Positions 45,085 to 56,955 of a DNA stretch of 64,000 bases are shown one piece after another. This DNA comes from Sphaerulina vaccinii (lineage: Eukaryota > Ascomycota > Dothideomycetes > Mycosphaerellales > Mycosphaerellaceae), in NCBI GenBank assembly GCA_022570795.1, contig JAKUDP010000002.1, positions 992,001-1,056,000 of the forward strand. The letters run 5' to 3'. The stretch's first letter is position 1; each line of letters starts with the position of its first letter. Both the position numbers and the translations under genes were made by a program. The notes beneath the pieces are model-generated. The model was not told the origin of the DNA. It made no database searches and was given only the letters and a program-made list of their open reading frames with translations.

Positions 45085-45605
45085 TGGGGAAGAAGTTCAT
45101 GTTAAGCAAGAGGGAAGCGTTGCGCAGTTGAGCTGACATCCAGTGTCGACCGACCTGATGCTCAACAGGTAGTTTATCGGAAGTACAGTGGGTGCCAGGA
45201 GGCACATGAACGACGAGTAGAGTGCTGTCAGCCTCAATGAAGTATAAGTCCGCCACACTTGTCTCCCACGTGTCTAGACCCTTGGCGTCTCATGGCACAC
45301 CAATGGCAATGCTCCACTCAAGCCATCCTCTGCCGGATGATAAGCGCTGTCGGCCCTTTCAGACAATACAAAATCCGCATCTCATGTCCTGCATATATGC
45401 CGCCATGGCTGGAACCTCAAGCGTGTCAGAAAGCAGGCCTAAGCCTAAGATGTACTTCGCAAGTATGGCCTGATGGCCGCAGCCGACCAAGTCAAGCCTC
45501 AACGCTCACATGTTCGGAGCCTCCGAACCTCGCCTGTAGAGTGATAACTTTTACTCACAGACTTGCACTTCAAGGCCTCACTTCTTCTACTGCTTCTTTG
45601 TACAC
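45085..45605. other. Intergenic
   Basis: About 520 bases, promoter of the GH71 gene; no other feature seen. Confidence 0.45.
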
Positions 45606-47465
45606 ATGACAGCAAAGATGAAGTGGCTACCAATCGTGATGGCTGCAATGCTACGTGCTATCGAAGGCAAAAGTGTGTCAGCGCACTTCATGCTAGCTAA
45701 TTCATACTCCTACTCGCTCTCGGACTGGCAATACGACATCAGAGCAGCTCAAGATGCGAAGATCGACTCATTCGCGCTGAACATGGCGTACAACCCCTCT
45801 ACTCAGCTCGTAAGCGTCACTGAGACCTGCCGCAATTATGCCACTGACATGACCAGGATCAATCAATAGCAAATGCCTTTCAGGCAGCCAATAGTTTGGG
45901 TTTCAAGCTGTTCTTCAGGTACTAGCTGTTCTAAACTCACTAGCACTTTTGCAATGCTGAAGACCCACTAGCTTCGACTATGCCGGCAATGGGGCTTGGC
46001 CTCAAGCCCAAGTCGTCAACTATCTCAAGCAGTATGGCTCGAACGCAGCACATCTGCAGTATAACGGCAAGCCTCTAGCGACGACGTAAGCTACTATTGA
46101 TCTCCGCCTCTGCACTGTACTTACTGATATGCTCTATTCAGCTTCGAAGGTCCCAACAGTTCCGGAGACTGGCCAAGCATCAAGTCTCAAACGAACTGTT
46201 TCTTCATTCCCGATTGGGACTCCATTGGCGCTGCGAATGCTGCTTCTGCATCAGGAGGTGTTGCCGATGGACTTTTCGCCTGGGATGCCTGGCCCAATGG
46301 ACCCAATAATATGACCACTGCCGACGATAGAACCTATCTCAATGCTCTGGGAAGTGAGCCCTACATGATGGCTGTGTCGCCATGGTTCTATGCGAACGTT
46401 CCTGCTTGGAACAAGAACTGGCTTTGGCGTGGAGACGACTTGTGGTACGATAGGTGGAGCCAAGTCTTGCAATTGCAGCCTGAATTTGTACAGATCATAA
46501 GTTGGAATGATTGGTGAGTGAGAAGTGTTCAACATCGAAGACATGTTGAGCTAACTCTTTTGCAAAGGCCTGAATCCCACTACATTGGTCCTCAGAAGGC
46601 CGCAGATTTCGGAGCATTCGCTCCTGGTCGAGCTCCATACAACTATGCCGAAAATATGCCACATGATGGCTGGCGAGCGCTGTTACCTTACTGGATCGAT
46701 CTTTACAAGACCGGCGCTGGGCGAGTGAACAATGAGACACTCTCATACTGGTACAGACTCAGTCCAAAAGATGCGTGTAGCGATGGAGGCACCACTGGCA
46801 ACGACGCAGGCCATAATCAGCAAACATATCGTGCAGCCGACGTTGTGCAGGATAGGATCTTCTTCACAGCTCTTCTGGGTTCAGCAGCTGATGCGATAGT
46901 CACGATTGGAAGCACAAGCACCACGGCTACTTGGAGCAAGACACCATCTGGTGGAAGCGGACTGTATCATGGAAGCGTTCCTTTCAACGGAGCGACTGGA
47001 GTGGTCTCGATTCGTATTGCTCGCGGAAGTGCCACAGTGCTTCAGCAGACTGGCCAACCCATCTCGACTACTTGTCGTAATGGCATCACGAACTGGAATG
47101 CGTGGGTCGGCTCCATCGTTGGAAATGCGCCGAGCTCCTCGACAAGCACAACTTCCACAAGTAGGCCCACTACTAGCTCTACGTCTTCTCGCTCCTCCAC
47201 GACAACAATACCAACAACTTCAACGTCATCCGCGGTGCAGACATCAGCGAGCAGTACCAGTACCACCACTAGATCAAGCTCCACGACCTCGCCGTCCTCC
47301 ACGACAAGCACATCCTCAACGACGACTTCGTCTAAACCGGTTACTTCTACGCTCACCATGGCCTTCACTATGACGCAGAACGTGGTTTGCGTCTGCTCCC
47401 CAGATTGTGCATGTTCTCCTGTAGGCGCTCCTGCCACTGTTACGCCGACACCGACAGCCACCTGA
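45606..47465 (+). CDS. Secreted GH71 alpha-1,3-glucanase (mutanase)
   Basis: Five exons (45606-45809, 45857-45918, 45972-46085, 46142-46513, 46568-47465) with introns of 47-56 nt, giving 549 residues. A signal peptide is visible (start at residue 1 or 5; MKWLPIVMAAML). The GH71 catalytic domain follows: HFMLANSYSYSLSDWQYDI, FDYAGNGAWPQ (Asp in the active centre), FEGPNSSGDWPSI, SWNDWPESHYIGP. A beta-rich middle domain, a Ser/Thr-only linker (about 410-510) for O-glycosylation, and a short Cys-containing tail (VCVCSPDCACS) complete it. GH71 enzymes cut alpha-1,3-glucan in fungal walls, in wall remodelling or mycoparasitism. Intron 1 has an alternative acceptor, and I chose 45856 because it restores the family sequence. 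Confidence 0.9.
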
Positions 47466-47830
47466 GCAGGATATGGAAGTGAGACACACACATATGATCT
47501 GCCGGAGTCCTAGCAAATTGCAGTGGTCCCGTGGCAGGAAGCGAACAGACAGAAAGTGGTCCTCGGCCTGAAATTAAATCTCTGGCCACGAGTTGACACC
47601 AAGCTCTTTCAAACTACACACAGAGCGATTGAAGTATTCTATGAGCGGTGATTCTGCAACTTGTTGCTGTATGCCACGAAGTATGCCGTCTGAAAGGAGT
47701 AGTGAGTGTGTCCAGATTCCAACAGCTCTTACAATAGAGTAAAACGCAGTGGGCACAAGGCACAGGATTTGTGCAGTTCAAGAGTGGATGTGTTCGTGCA
47801 GAGCGTATAATGGTATATACAGAGTGATAG
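47466..47830. other. Convergent intergenic
   Basis: About 365 bases between the two convergent glycosidase genes; nothing else seen. Confidence 0.45.
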
Positions 47831-49144
47831 CTAACACAGCCTCTCTGCCTCAAGTGCAGCAAGTATGAACGCACTTGTGCCGATGAGACTATTCAGCACT
47901 GTCGGTCTAGTCACATAGTACTATACTCTTGTCAGCAGAAGCTTCGGTATAGATTCAGATAAGCTTACCTCATAGTCCACGTTCCCACTGAGTGTCGCGA
48001 CAGAACTCGTGCCGTTCAAACTCAATGTACTGTTCGCGTTTGTAATCAAGTACTTCTGCTTGATGCTCTGGAAGATGCCCATACCAGCAATCTCTGCCCG
48101 CAGCCTCAGTGGTCCATACTCCAGCCAACCCAACCTCGCTCCTTTCAGCAGTGAATACACTGTCATTAGACTCGAGCTAGCTTCGATGAAGTTTTCATGG
48201 CCATTGAACGATTCCCCAGGCCGATCCACGACTTGCCAGACTCCGTAGGTACCTCCAATGGCAAGACTTCGATCTATAGCGTCCAGTTGAGCGATGACGA
48301 GATCATGGTACAGATCCTTGAAATTATGTATCAAGTCGCTGTACATGGACTCCAGAAGATCAATGCTGTTCACGACACCCAATGTGTACCACGCCAGAGC
48401 CCTGGCCCAAACAACAGGACTTGCGCCATCTTTACCTTGCGCCCAGGCATGCACTGTGAGGTTCTTCGTTGGATCGTAGCCGTGCACAAAGAGGCCATCT
48501 TGGCGTTCGGTGACGGTCCTGAGTATGCTGAGCTGCTTCCAAGCAGCAGCTTCGGTAAAGATATTGGTATCGCTTGAGAAATCGAGATTTGTGGACAGAA
48601 TCGCGAAAGGTGCATAAGAGAACATGCCGTCCAGGTAGCTGAGGTTGCGATATGCTGTCAGATTGAGTTGATTGTCGTAGTACCAGAGACCACCGTTTGC
48701 GTTCTTCTTCTGATACATCGTGGAGAATTGTAGGGCCTTGATCGTGGGCACGTAGGTCGCATTTCTGGTCTCGTTGTATAGCCGTAAGATTGCGGTACCA
48801 ATCGAGAGGCGGTCCAGTGGTAGTTCAGTGTTCTTGGTGACATTTGAGAGTGTCAGGTTTGCGCTGATGATGCTGGTCTCGAGGAAGCTCTTCCAGTCCT
48901 CTTTGCGATCTGTGTCATTCGTAAAGGCTATGCTCTCATATAGAGCCTGCTGGAAAAGGCCCAGCTCGATGAAGCCAGTGGAAGCGTTGCTGGCTGCGAT
49001 GCCTTGACCGCGGGCAATGTTGCTCTCGAGCATGTCGAATGCCAATCCGTCATTTCCTGTGGGACAGTACAGTTGTTGTGCAGTGCTGCTAGCTGAGAGA
49101 CTGGCCAGTAGAGCGGCTGCTCGCCACATCGTGACGAAAACCAT
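47831..49144 (-). CDS. Secreted GH105 unsaturated-uronyl hydrolase (YteR-like)
   Basis: Two exons (49144-47969, 47920-47831), intron 48 nt, giving 421 residues; the second exon adds 29 residues that match the family end. An N-terminal signal peptide is visible (MWRAAALLASLSASSTAQ). The (alpha/alpha)6 barrel features of GH105 are present: GGLWYYDN, YLDGMFSYAPFAIL (contains the family's catalytic-region Asp), GLFVHGYD, and WARALAWYTLGVV. Eleven or more Asn-glycosylation sites fit secretion. GH105 enzymes release the unsaturated uronic acid left by pectate/rhamnogalacturonan lyases, so a role in plant-wall degradation is likely. The stop at the end of the unspliced frame is avoided by the intron. 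Confidence 0.83.
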
Positions 49145-49959
49145 GGTAGTGAGTGCGCTGAGTAGTTCGCGCGTCGCATCAGGTCAATACGACCAGGCTG
49201 GTCCGGAGTATACGTTCAGGAGTTGTCATCGAGCATTGTATAGTTAGTGATTGGGATCAGTAAACAGGAAGTCAGGAAGTCGAAGAACTCATTTACGGGT
49301 CAGCGCTTGCATGGGTATCCTGGAGCGAATATCAAAATATCCATCTTGTCAAGGGACGGTATCTGTTGTACTACGCGTGCAGTAGAACAAGAGTCCTCTC
49401 GACTTCATCTACAAGACACTGCCGATGGCGATGTCTGAGGTGTCGATGTTGAAAGCAATGCAGGAGAGAAGGTGGTGCAACCGTGAGGAAGCAGCTCATC
49501 TCGGCTGAATCCGCTCCATCTTCTCTCACAGCAACCATTAAAGTTTTTCATCGACATTCACATCAACATCTGCGAGCATCCGTCATTGTCACCATGGGCG
49601 GCGAGGACTCCAAGACGAATTCGCCATTGGAGAGAGCAGCAGCCTTGATGTGCCCAGCAATTTGATGTTTTACAGGCATTCCAAACTGACCTGGCTGCTC
49701 GTCGCGTCTACGACGTAGATGGCAGTCAATGTCTTCAAGCATTGAGGCTACGTCTGGCTGCATCTGAGTTTCTGAGCCCATGTTCTTCAGAGAGGCAATG
49801 CAAACAACATGCAAATCAGGAGAATCGAGCAGAGTCAGCAGAGACCTGTCGACTTCTCGGCTTCGGCTGTACTGTGCTGATCGCCCCGCTCCACTGTTGA
49901 GCGTATTCTGAGCATAACAAAGCAGACCTCGAGCAAGAGTCATCACAAGAACGATCGAG
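49145..49959. other. Divergent intergenic
   Basis: About 815 bases between divergent genes. A 127-codon minus-strand frame (49563-49946) has no family match or splice support, and I do not call it. Confidence 0.45.
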
Positions 49960-52078
49960 ATGTCAGACTTACGATACGACGGACAAGTGTGCGTGGTTAC
50001 TGGTGCAGGAGCTGGCCTTGGTAGAGCTTACGCTCGCTTCTTCGCTGCTCGTGGAGCTAGAGTAGTCGTGAATGACCTTGGCGGATCATTTAATGCGAAG
50101 ACAAAAGAAAGAAGTGGTGCAGTATCAGATCAAGTGGTTGCTGAGCTGCGAAAGAATGGCGGCACAGCTGTAGCGAACTATGATCCTGTTCAACAAGGCG
50201 ACAGGATTATCAAGACTGCAATTGACAACTATGGTCGTGTCGATATCCTTGGCATGTATACGATCAAGGCGATCTTGATAACACTCTGCTAACAAGGTTG
50301 CGTAGTGAACAATGCCGGCATTCTGCGGGACATCACGCTTCGAAACATGACCGACGCGGATTGGGACGTGATCATGGATGTACACCTTCATGGCGCCTAC
50401 AAGACAACCCGAGCGGCGTGGCCATACTTCCGCAAGCAGCGCTATGGTCGCGTTATACAGACTACCTCAGCTTCTGCACTGTTTGGTAACTTTGGTCAGA
50501 GCAACTATGCTGCGGTATGTCTTACCCCAGTACTGATGATCGCCCACATGCCAAGAATCCAGTATCACTGCTCTGGCATATGCTAACACCTTGGAAAGGC
50601 CAAGTTCGCCCTAGTCGGCTTCGCAGAGACGCTGGCCAAGGAAGGAGCCAAGTACAATATTCTGACAAACGTCCTCGCACCCGGTGCTGCGAGCAGACTG
50701 ACTCAAACAGTATGGCCACAAGAGATGATGGATCTCATGGCACCTGAATGGGTCGTACCAATCGTAGGATACCTAACACACCCGACCTGCCGAGAAAACG
50801 GTTCGATCTTCGAAGCAGGCGCAGGACACTTCTCTAAGATCCGCTGGGAACGATCCAAGGGCCTGCTATTGAAGCCGGACGAGAACTTATCGGGCCAGCA
50901 CATATTGGAAGATTGGAAGCAAGTCACAGAATTTGGTACTGATGTCCAATATCCTGATACAGCAGGTGACTTGATGAACTTGCTCAAGACGTCCACTGGC
51001 CTGGAGATAAACAAGCAAGGGTCAGCCGTGGAAAATCTTGGCCTGAAAGGCAAAGTAGCACTTGTGACTGGTGGAGGTGCTGGACTCGGACGAGCATACG
51101 CGCAGGAGCTCGCCAAGTACGGCACCAGTGTCGTGGTCAATGATGTGCAGAATGCAGGTGCAGTAGCTGAAGAGATTCGCAAAGCTGGAGGCGAGGCCAC
51201 ACATTGCGACATATCTGTCGAGCAGGGTGACGCCGTCGTCAACGCGGTACTACAAATCTATGGTCGTATAGACATTCTCGTCAACAATGCCGGTAAGAAC
51301 TATACTCTCGTAGATTGACCGACCACCACTAATGCGAGCGATAACTAGGTATACTTCGCGACAAAGCTTTCACCAACATGACAGACGACATGTGGCATCG
51401 AGTACTAAACGTTCACCTACGAGGCACATTCAAAACAACCAGAGCAGCTCTCCCACACATGGTCAAGAACAAATACGGCCGAATAGTCAACATAACCTCC
51501 ACATCAGGCATTTATGGAAACTTCGGCCAAGCCAACTACGCAGCAGCTAAAGCCGGTATTATCGGGTTCACGAAATCCATTGCGAGAGAAGGGCAGAAGT
51601 ACAATGTTTTCGTCAATGTCGTGGCTCCTTCGGCTGGTACGAATATGACAAGGACGATTTGGCCAGAGGAAGAAGTCCAAGCTCTAAGACCGGATTATGT
51701 GGCTCCACTTGTTGCAGCGCTGGTTAGTGAGAAACCACCTGCGACTGGTGCGCTTTTCGAGGCTGGGGCTGGATGGTATGCGAGTACTCGATGGCAACGC
51801 ACGAGGGGTGTGGACTTTGATTTCAAGACTGGCCCTCCTAGTTCTGAAGCAGTAGCTGAGGTGAGTATGAGAGACATGCTGGAGTCCAAGGAACAAAACG
51901 TTGACTTACGCTTGCTTTGCTTTAGGCATTTCCGAGGATAATCTCGTTTGATAGAGATGCCGACTGGCCTGAAACGCCTGAAGATGGCACGAAGTATACT
52001 TCTGGCAATGCTTTGAGAGCGGCTGGACTTGATGTTGGCGACAACAACCAGGCTCGTAAGAAGAAGTCGAAGCTGTAA
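49960..52078 (+). CDS. Fox2-like double dehydrogenase without hydratase domain, PTS1 SKL
   Basis: Five exons (49960-50251, 50306-50514, 50599-51292, 51349-51860, 51926-52078), introns 54, 84, 56 and 65 nt, giving 619 residues. Two SDR domains in tandem are present: domain A residues about 5-300 (TGAGAGLGRAYA, VNNAGIL, SNYAAAKF) and domain B about 315-560 (TGGGAGLGRAYA, VNNAGIL, ANYAAAKAG). Each has the glycine-rich NAD loop and the Ser-Tyr-Lys active site. Fungal Fox2/MFE-2 of peroxisomal beta-oxidation has these two domains plus a C-terminal MaoC 2-enoyl-CoA hydratase. Here the hydratase is absent, yet the protein ends KKKSKL, a perfect peroxisomal PTS1. The first intron uses a GC donor. Likely role: peroxisomal (3R)-hydroxyacyl-CoA dehydrogenase; hydration would need another protein. 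Confidence 0.85.
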
Positions 52079-54105
52079 AATTTTGTTATGGAATGGTCGT
52101 CGTACAGACGTCTCATATATTATCTGAACATCTTCATCAACGAGTCCTCTGCTCTGCCAACATGTCAGCTCGATCCGGATGGTGACTGTTCATAAGCTTG
52201 TCTCATCGAGGATTATGAATGTAAGCGCGCGTCAAGTCCTGATCGTTTGCACACGAAATGTTGAGGTCTTGTCCGTTCAATCTATGTTGACTGTGGCTTT
52301 GTTGGTAGCTGCGATCATGATGTGGAGAGCGTACCATAATCCTGAGCTCGAGCACTAGCGATTTTGAAAACAGATTTGTTGAGCTCGCCCAATAGCCCAT
52401 ATGATCAATGCCTTTGAGGCGATGGCTTGCTCGATGACCATACCCGGAAGGCTCACATTGATTAGTGAAGTTGAACAATATCATTCTTGCCCCTCCCTCT
52501 CCGCTTCTCTGCAGGAGCGGCAGATGGAGGGCGCGTCAAACGCGTCAAGATCTCCTTCGTCAAGCATTAGTGTTCGAGATCGTGCTCAGGGGAAAGAAGC
52601 TGTTGCGCAAGGAAGATGCATGTTGTGCATGCAGCACCCATCACGTGTGGTCGCGGAAATACCCTGGCTAATCTGGCGGTGGGAACTTCTACCGCATCTT
52701 GAAAAGAGGGACCTCATCTTCAGGCTGTGGAACTGAGGTCCTAGTCTACCAGACGTTCTTATTTCCATGTGTAACCGGTTCATTGTTTGCCGGCATGCCG
52801 AATAATCGGTATGTTCTCGTTGCCATGCTTCTATGCCACGGCAAATGTCGAAGTCGAAGAAGAGGCGACATATCGCAATAGTATGACCGCTGATCTGGCG
52901 TAGATGACGCTTCGCTTGCTTGCATGCAGAGACCGGGACTCGTCATGTCGCATTTCAGCATTCGTTGAGGAGTTGTCTCTTTCGCGGCAAGCTTGTATGC
53001 TGGCTGCATGAACTTGACCTGTCGTCGGCGTGCAAAACACGAAATTCGTGAAGTGCGAAGAAGTAAGATGGGATTCGCCTGCGATGAAGTGCAGCAGCTT
53101 CATGCAACTATCATGCTTCACGCAGGGGCGCCTCACTCTTTTTGAGAGGAAATACGCCTGTACTTTGTCAAAGTTGCGCTGTCTCCTGCAGGAACAGCCT
53201 GCCGGGGCACCGTCTTCATCTTTGAGCTCGACGAACAGTTTTGCTAACGAACCCCGCCGGCCGCAAGTGGCCGGGCATGCTGGTTGTTATTGTTGCAGCC
53301 CAAGCCGGCTGTCCTGAAACCGTGGACAGTAGAAACGCTGTTGGAGAGGTTGTCAGAGATGGTTGTAAGGACGTTGTGCCTCTTCTCCCCGGCAACACAA
53401 CGTCTTGAACGTCGCGAGTCGCACAGGTCAAGGGGGGACTTGGGAGGATCAACAAAACGTCGAGGCGTGTGAAAAGTGAAGTGTGTGGCTTTCCGAAAGA
53501 CGAATCGAAAAGCTCCGCGAACACAATTGACTTCGCTGGCAGTCGACTGCCCCGGCCGGCTGGATGTCCCATCGCTAGCGCCTCTCTAGCCCTGCCATCG
53601 CTTCGGCACGTTCTGTAGCTGGGCCGTTAGTGGCTCTCCTCGTTGCTGGGATGATTGTTGTTGGTGCGAGCAGTTCTGCACTCCACACAACGCACGCACG
53701 CTCGCTCTCTCTCCCTGTTGCTTGACCTCTTCTGCGACCTACAACGATGAACCTCACCTGCGAAAAGTGAGAAGAAGAGGAGATGGAAGAGTACGGCACC
53801 ACGGAAAGAGGCTTGTTCTGAAAGCTGGCACCCGAGGAACATCCATCTGAGACGACCATTCACGCGACGAGCCCAATCCCAAGCCCACTTCCAACATAGC
53901 GAATCACACTCCATACACGCAGGTCACACAGTCACGACCACGTCCGGCGTCTCCAGCACAGCTTGCCTGTTCCGTCACCAACACGCTCCTTCAGGACCTG
54001 TACACGCACGTCTACCACACCCCTCTGGAACGCGCTGGCCCGCTGTTGTGATGCTCCGAAAGTCAACGTACACCACCCACTACTCTTTTGTCATTGTCAT
54101 ATGAC
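52079..54105. other. Two-kb gene-free region
   Basis: Both strands carry only short frames without family resemblance. The last 600 bases are probably promoter and leader of the coiled-coil gene. An RNA or small-peptide gene cannot be excluded. Confidence 0.45.
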
Positions 54106-56682
54106 ATGTTCACCGGCAGAATGTCGGGTTACGACGATCCAGAGCGCAGTCCCTTGGGTGAACGAGGCATGACTGTCTTACCTCAGTCGCAGTTCCTCCA
54201 GGAGCGCTTGAGTGAACGACGCGCGAGACAGTTGCGCCCCAAGCGGGCGCGACATACCGACTTTGGACCTCAGTCCACACGAGGCCGCGACGATGATATC
54301 TTCTATGCTGAGGCCGAGGAGAGCCGCAACAATACCAGAATGTACGACAGCTCGCCGCTGATAGCTGGCAGTGTCAGAGGCTCCGATGCGGGCACACAGA
54401 ACAGCGGAGAGAGGAGGCGGCGCCAGCTGGGACTGCGGGACATGGATGAGCAGTTGGACCGTCTGCACAAGCAGAACTTTGCGCTGAAGCTGGAGCTGGA
54501 TCACAGGAGGGAGCAGACGCAGAAGTTGCAGCAGCAAATGGAAGCTATGCAGGATCAGGTCGAGCGGGCACTGGTCATGGAGGACGAGCACAAGGAACTG
54601 CTGCGCATCAACAGTCAACTGGTCCAGGAACTGGAGAAGCGCGACAAGGCAGTCGAGGAAGCTATGGATGTCATATGCGATCTGGAGGAGCAAGTGGGCG
54701 AGCTTCAGGAACGTGGCAGCAACACTAGACCTTCCACTGCACATGCAGACTCAGGATATGCTGAAACCGAAACGCTGGAGCCAGATGTGCGTTCATCACC
54801 TCAACGGGCTGCTGTAGTGTCCAAGACCCCAGCAGTCAATGTTCAGCCACCTTCGAACCAGGCTTCTGTTGCGTCACACAAGCTCCAGGGTTTACTGAAT
54901 ACTCAGACTCCGGCGAAGCCTAAGAGGCAGCCCTCTGTTCTGAGTTCAAGAAAGCCTAGTACACAAGCCCTGCGCAGCGTATTTTTAGAAAGCTCGAGAT
55001 CACTGCACCCTGTACAAAGCTTCCAGTCTCTGTTGGAGAGGCAGGACCATAAGACTGAGGAAGACAGCGATGATCTACCGAACTCGCCACGATTGAGCGT
55101 TCTCAGCGAGAGCAGCTTCCCTTCCATCTACAGTGCGAAGAAAGACACGAGTCCGGATAGATATGAGTGGGAAGCAGCCAACGAAGATGCATCACTAGGA
55201 TCTCGAGCACACATGCGACAGGATAGTATCAAGCGCGTCAGCCAGTGGATGTCTGCTCGGGATGCTGTCGAGGCCACGCCATCGAAGTCTAGCCGCATCT
55301 CCTCACCTTTGCAAGATGAGTCTGATCGCCATAGCACTGCGTCCTCGCAAGGGCCATACCAGTCGCTCGATGATGCTCTGGTAGCAGGCGTGGAGCCAGT
55401 AGCCGTGCTTGAGCCAGCAGCTGATCTCAAACCATTCCAGCATCAATCGCGAAAGCAAAAGCCTGGCAAACTTCAGACTCGACCGATGAGCTTTGCGGCG
55501 AACGACCATAACATGCCTCCCACGCCAGACAGTGTGAGCACAAGGATGCTTCGAGAGTCACGGTCGTCGATCATCAAGGATAAGAGCCTTCTCGATACTG
55601 CGCCAGCATTGGTCACAGGCTACCATGCCGCCCATCCTGGTTTGCGCACGGCCCCAAGGCAGATGCGTTCGTCAGTTGAACTTCGTACTGCATACAACAG
55701 CAATCTGCAGTTCCGCAGCACTGCGCTTGATGGACATGAACACGAAGATAGCTCCGACGAGGAGTATGTCCGACCCAAGCCGCAACGTGGCGGAAACAGA
55801 GAGTCATTTGTTTTGGCCTACGATGGTTTCCCTGATGGCGAGTCGATTAAGAATGGCACGCCTAGCAGGTTCCAGTCGCATGCACGTCCGCCACCCGATG
55901 TGATGTTCAACCACAATGACCTCTCTCCGATCCTGAAGGCTCGTGTACCAAGACGTAGGAGGTCTAGTGAGCGAACTATCGGCGAATCCACCAAACCACG
56001 TCTAAACCGTACGGAGACAAGTCCATCGACGACTGGAACAGCCCTACTTGCGGTCAATGGAGGCAAATCATCAGCAGAGAGTGTTATCGGCCCACCTTCT
56101 GCTCGATCTCAACATTCCAACTCATCTGGCAACCGAACCATCACACTGGGTGACGAGCAGTCCAGCCGGGCACTGTCGCCAACAACGTCACGCGCAACGA
56201 GTGTGGTATCACCACGCAGCCGTACATCACCATCGCCGGCAAGGACGTTGAGCAAGAAGATGCCAGCTTTCATCAGACGTCTTAGCAACACGATGACCAG
56301 CGAGAAGTCTCCGTTACCGACTTTGACATCAACGCATTCCTCAGCATATGTGAATCCTGGTCCACCTAGACCAAAGACAAGCCATCAAGACCGCACTCCA
56401 CGAAGCAACGGCAACACCACTATGCCTAGACCGCCGAGCAGTCGCGAGACCAAACTTCTGGCGCGACCAGACTTGACGAGGGCGCAGACTGATATGAACC
56501 CGACCAGACCAGCATCCGCGGCTGGAACTGAAAAAGAGAGACGATCTCTATTTCGACGCAGCAACAGCGTAAAGCAAACAGATCAACGCGATGGAGCGAC
56601 ATCTGATATACAGACTCGAGCTGGGCCAGGAGAGCGACGAGGTAGCCTTAGAAATGCTTTGCCGAGACGACCATGGAGGTAA
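54106..56682 (+). CDS. Cnn_1N-type coiled-coil protein, probable microtubule-organising factor
   Basis: Intronless, 858 residues from ATG 54106 (a second ATG at 54121 is also possible). Residues about 104-215 form a coiled coil that begins GLRDMDEQLDRLHKQNFALKLELDHRREQ. That fits the centrosomin N-terminal motif 1 (Cnn_1N), which binds gamma-tubulin complexes in Mto1/Pcp1-type proteins. The remaining 640 residues are Ser/Pro/Arg-rich and disordered, with many SP/TP sites, ending in basic patches. In Pezizomycotina this architecture occurs in spindle-pole or septal microtubule-organising proteins. The specific orthologue cannot be named from sequence alone. Confidence 0.7.
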   Translation: MFTGRMSGYDDPERSPLGERGMTVLPQSQFLQERLSERRARQLRPKRARHTDFGPQSTRGRDDDIFYAEAEESRNNTRMYDSSPLIAGSVRGSDAGTQNSGERRRRQLGLRDMDEQLDRLHKQNFALKLELDHRREQTQKLQQQMEAMQDQVERALVMEDEHKELLRINSQLVQELEKRDKAVEEAMDVICDLEEQVGELQERGSNTRPSTAHADSGYAETETLEPDVRSSPQRAAVVSKTPAVNVQPPSNQASVASHKLQGLLNTQTPAKPKRQPSVLSSRKPSTQALRSVFLESSRSLHPVQSFQSLLERQDHKTEEDSDDLPNSPRLSVLSESSFPSIYSAKKDTSPDRYEWEAANEDASLGSRAHMRQDSIKRVSQWMSARDAVEATPSKSSRISSPLQDESDRHSTASSQGPYQSLDDALVAGVEPVAVLEPAADLKPFQHQSRKQKPGKLQTRPMSFAANDHNMPPTPDSVSTRMLRESRSSIIKDKSLLDTAPALVTGYHAAHPGLRTAPRQMRSSVELRTAYNSNLQFRSTALDGHEHEDSSDEEYVRPKPQRGGNRESFVLAYDGFPDGESIKNGTPSRFQSHARPPPDVMFNHNDLSPILKARVPRRRRSSERTIGESTKPRLNRTETSPSTTGTALLAVNGGKSSAESVIGPPSARSQHSNSSGNRTITLGDEQSSRALSPTTSRATSVVSPRSRTSPSPARTLSKKMPAFIRRLSNTMTSEKSPLPTLTSTHSSAYVNPGPPRPKTSHQDRTPRSNGNTTMPRPPSSRETKLLARPDLTRAQTDMNPTRPASAAGTEKERRSLFRRSNSVKQTDQRDGATSDIQTRAGPGERRGSLRNALPRRPWR

Positions 56683-56955
56683 ACACGAAAGAGCTGGCGT
56701 TAAATTATCTTGCGACTATTGAGCGAGATTACTGACTTCTTCAAAAGAGTGCCATGATGGGCGTTACGCAGTCACCAAAAGAACGAAACACACGGGTGGG
56801 ATCAACGACTTTACGACAGATTTTACGGCTCCTTTTCACGACGACATGCATGCATCATGCCAAGGCTGCTGCTGCTGCTGCTATTGCTGTACACTAGTCA
56901 CGATTGTAACCATAGCTGCTACTGAAAGAACTACATGAAACGATCATCTTCACGT
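56683..56955. repeat. Convergent intergenic with GCT microsatellite
   Basis: 273 bases; a run of about six GCT units lies at 56865-56882. Otherwise nothing seen. Confidence 0.6.

Noticed and set aside
49563..49946. 127-codon minus-strand frame between GH105 and the Fox2-like gene
   Set aside because: No motif or family and no clear start context; it overlaps the divergent promoter.
53216..53572. 118-codon minus-strand frame
   Set aside because: Low-complexity, no family; in the upstream region of the Cnn_1N gene.
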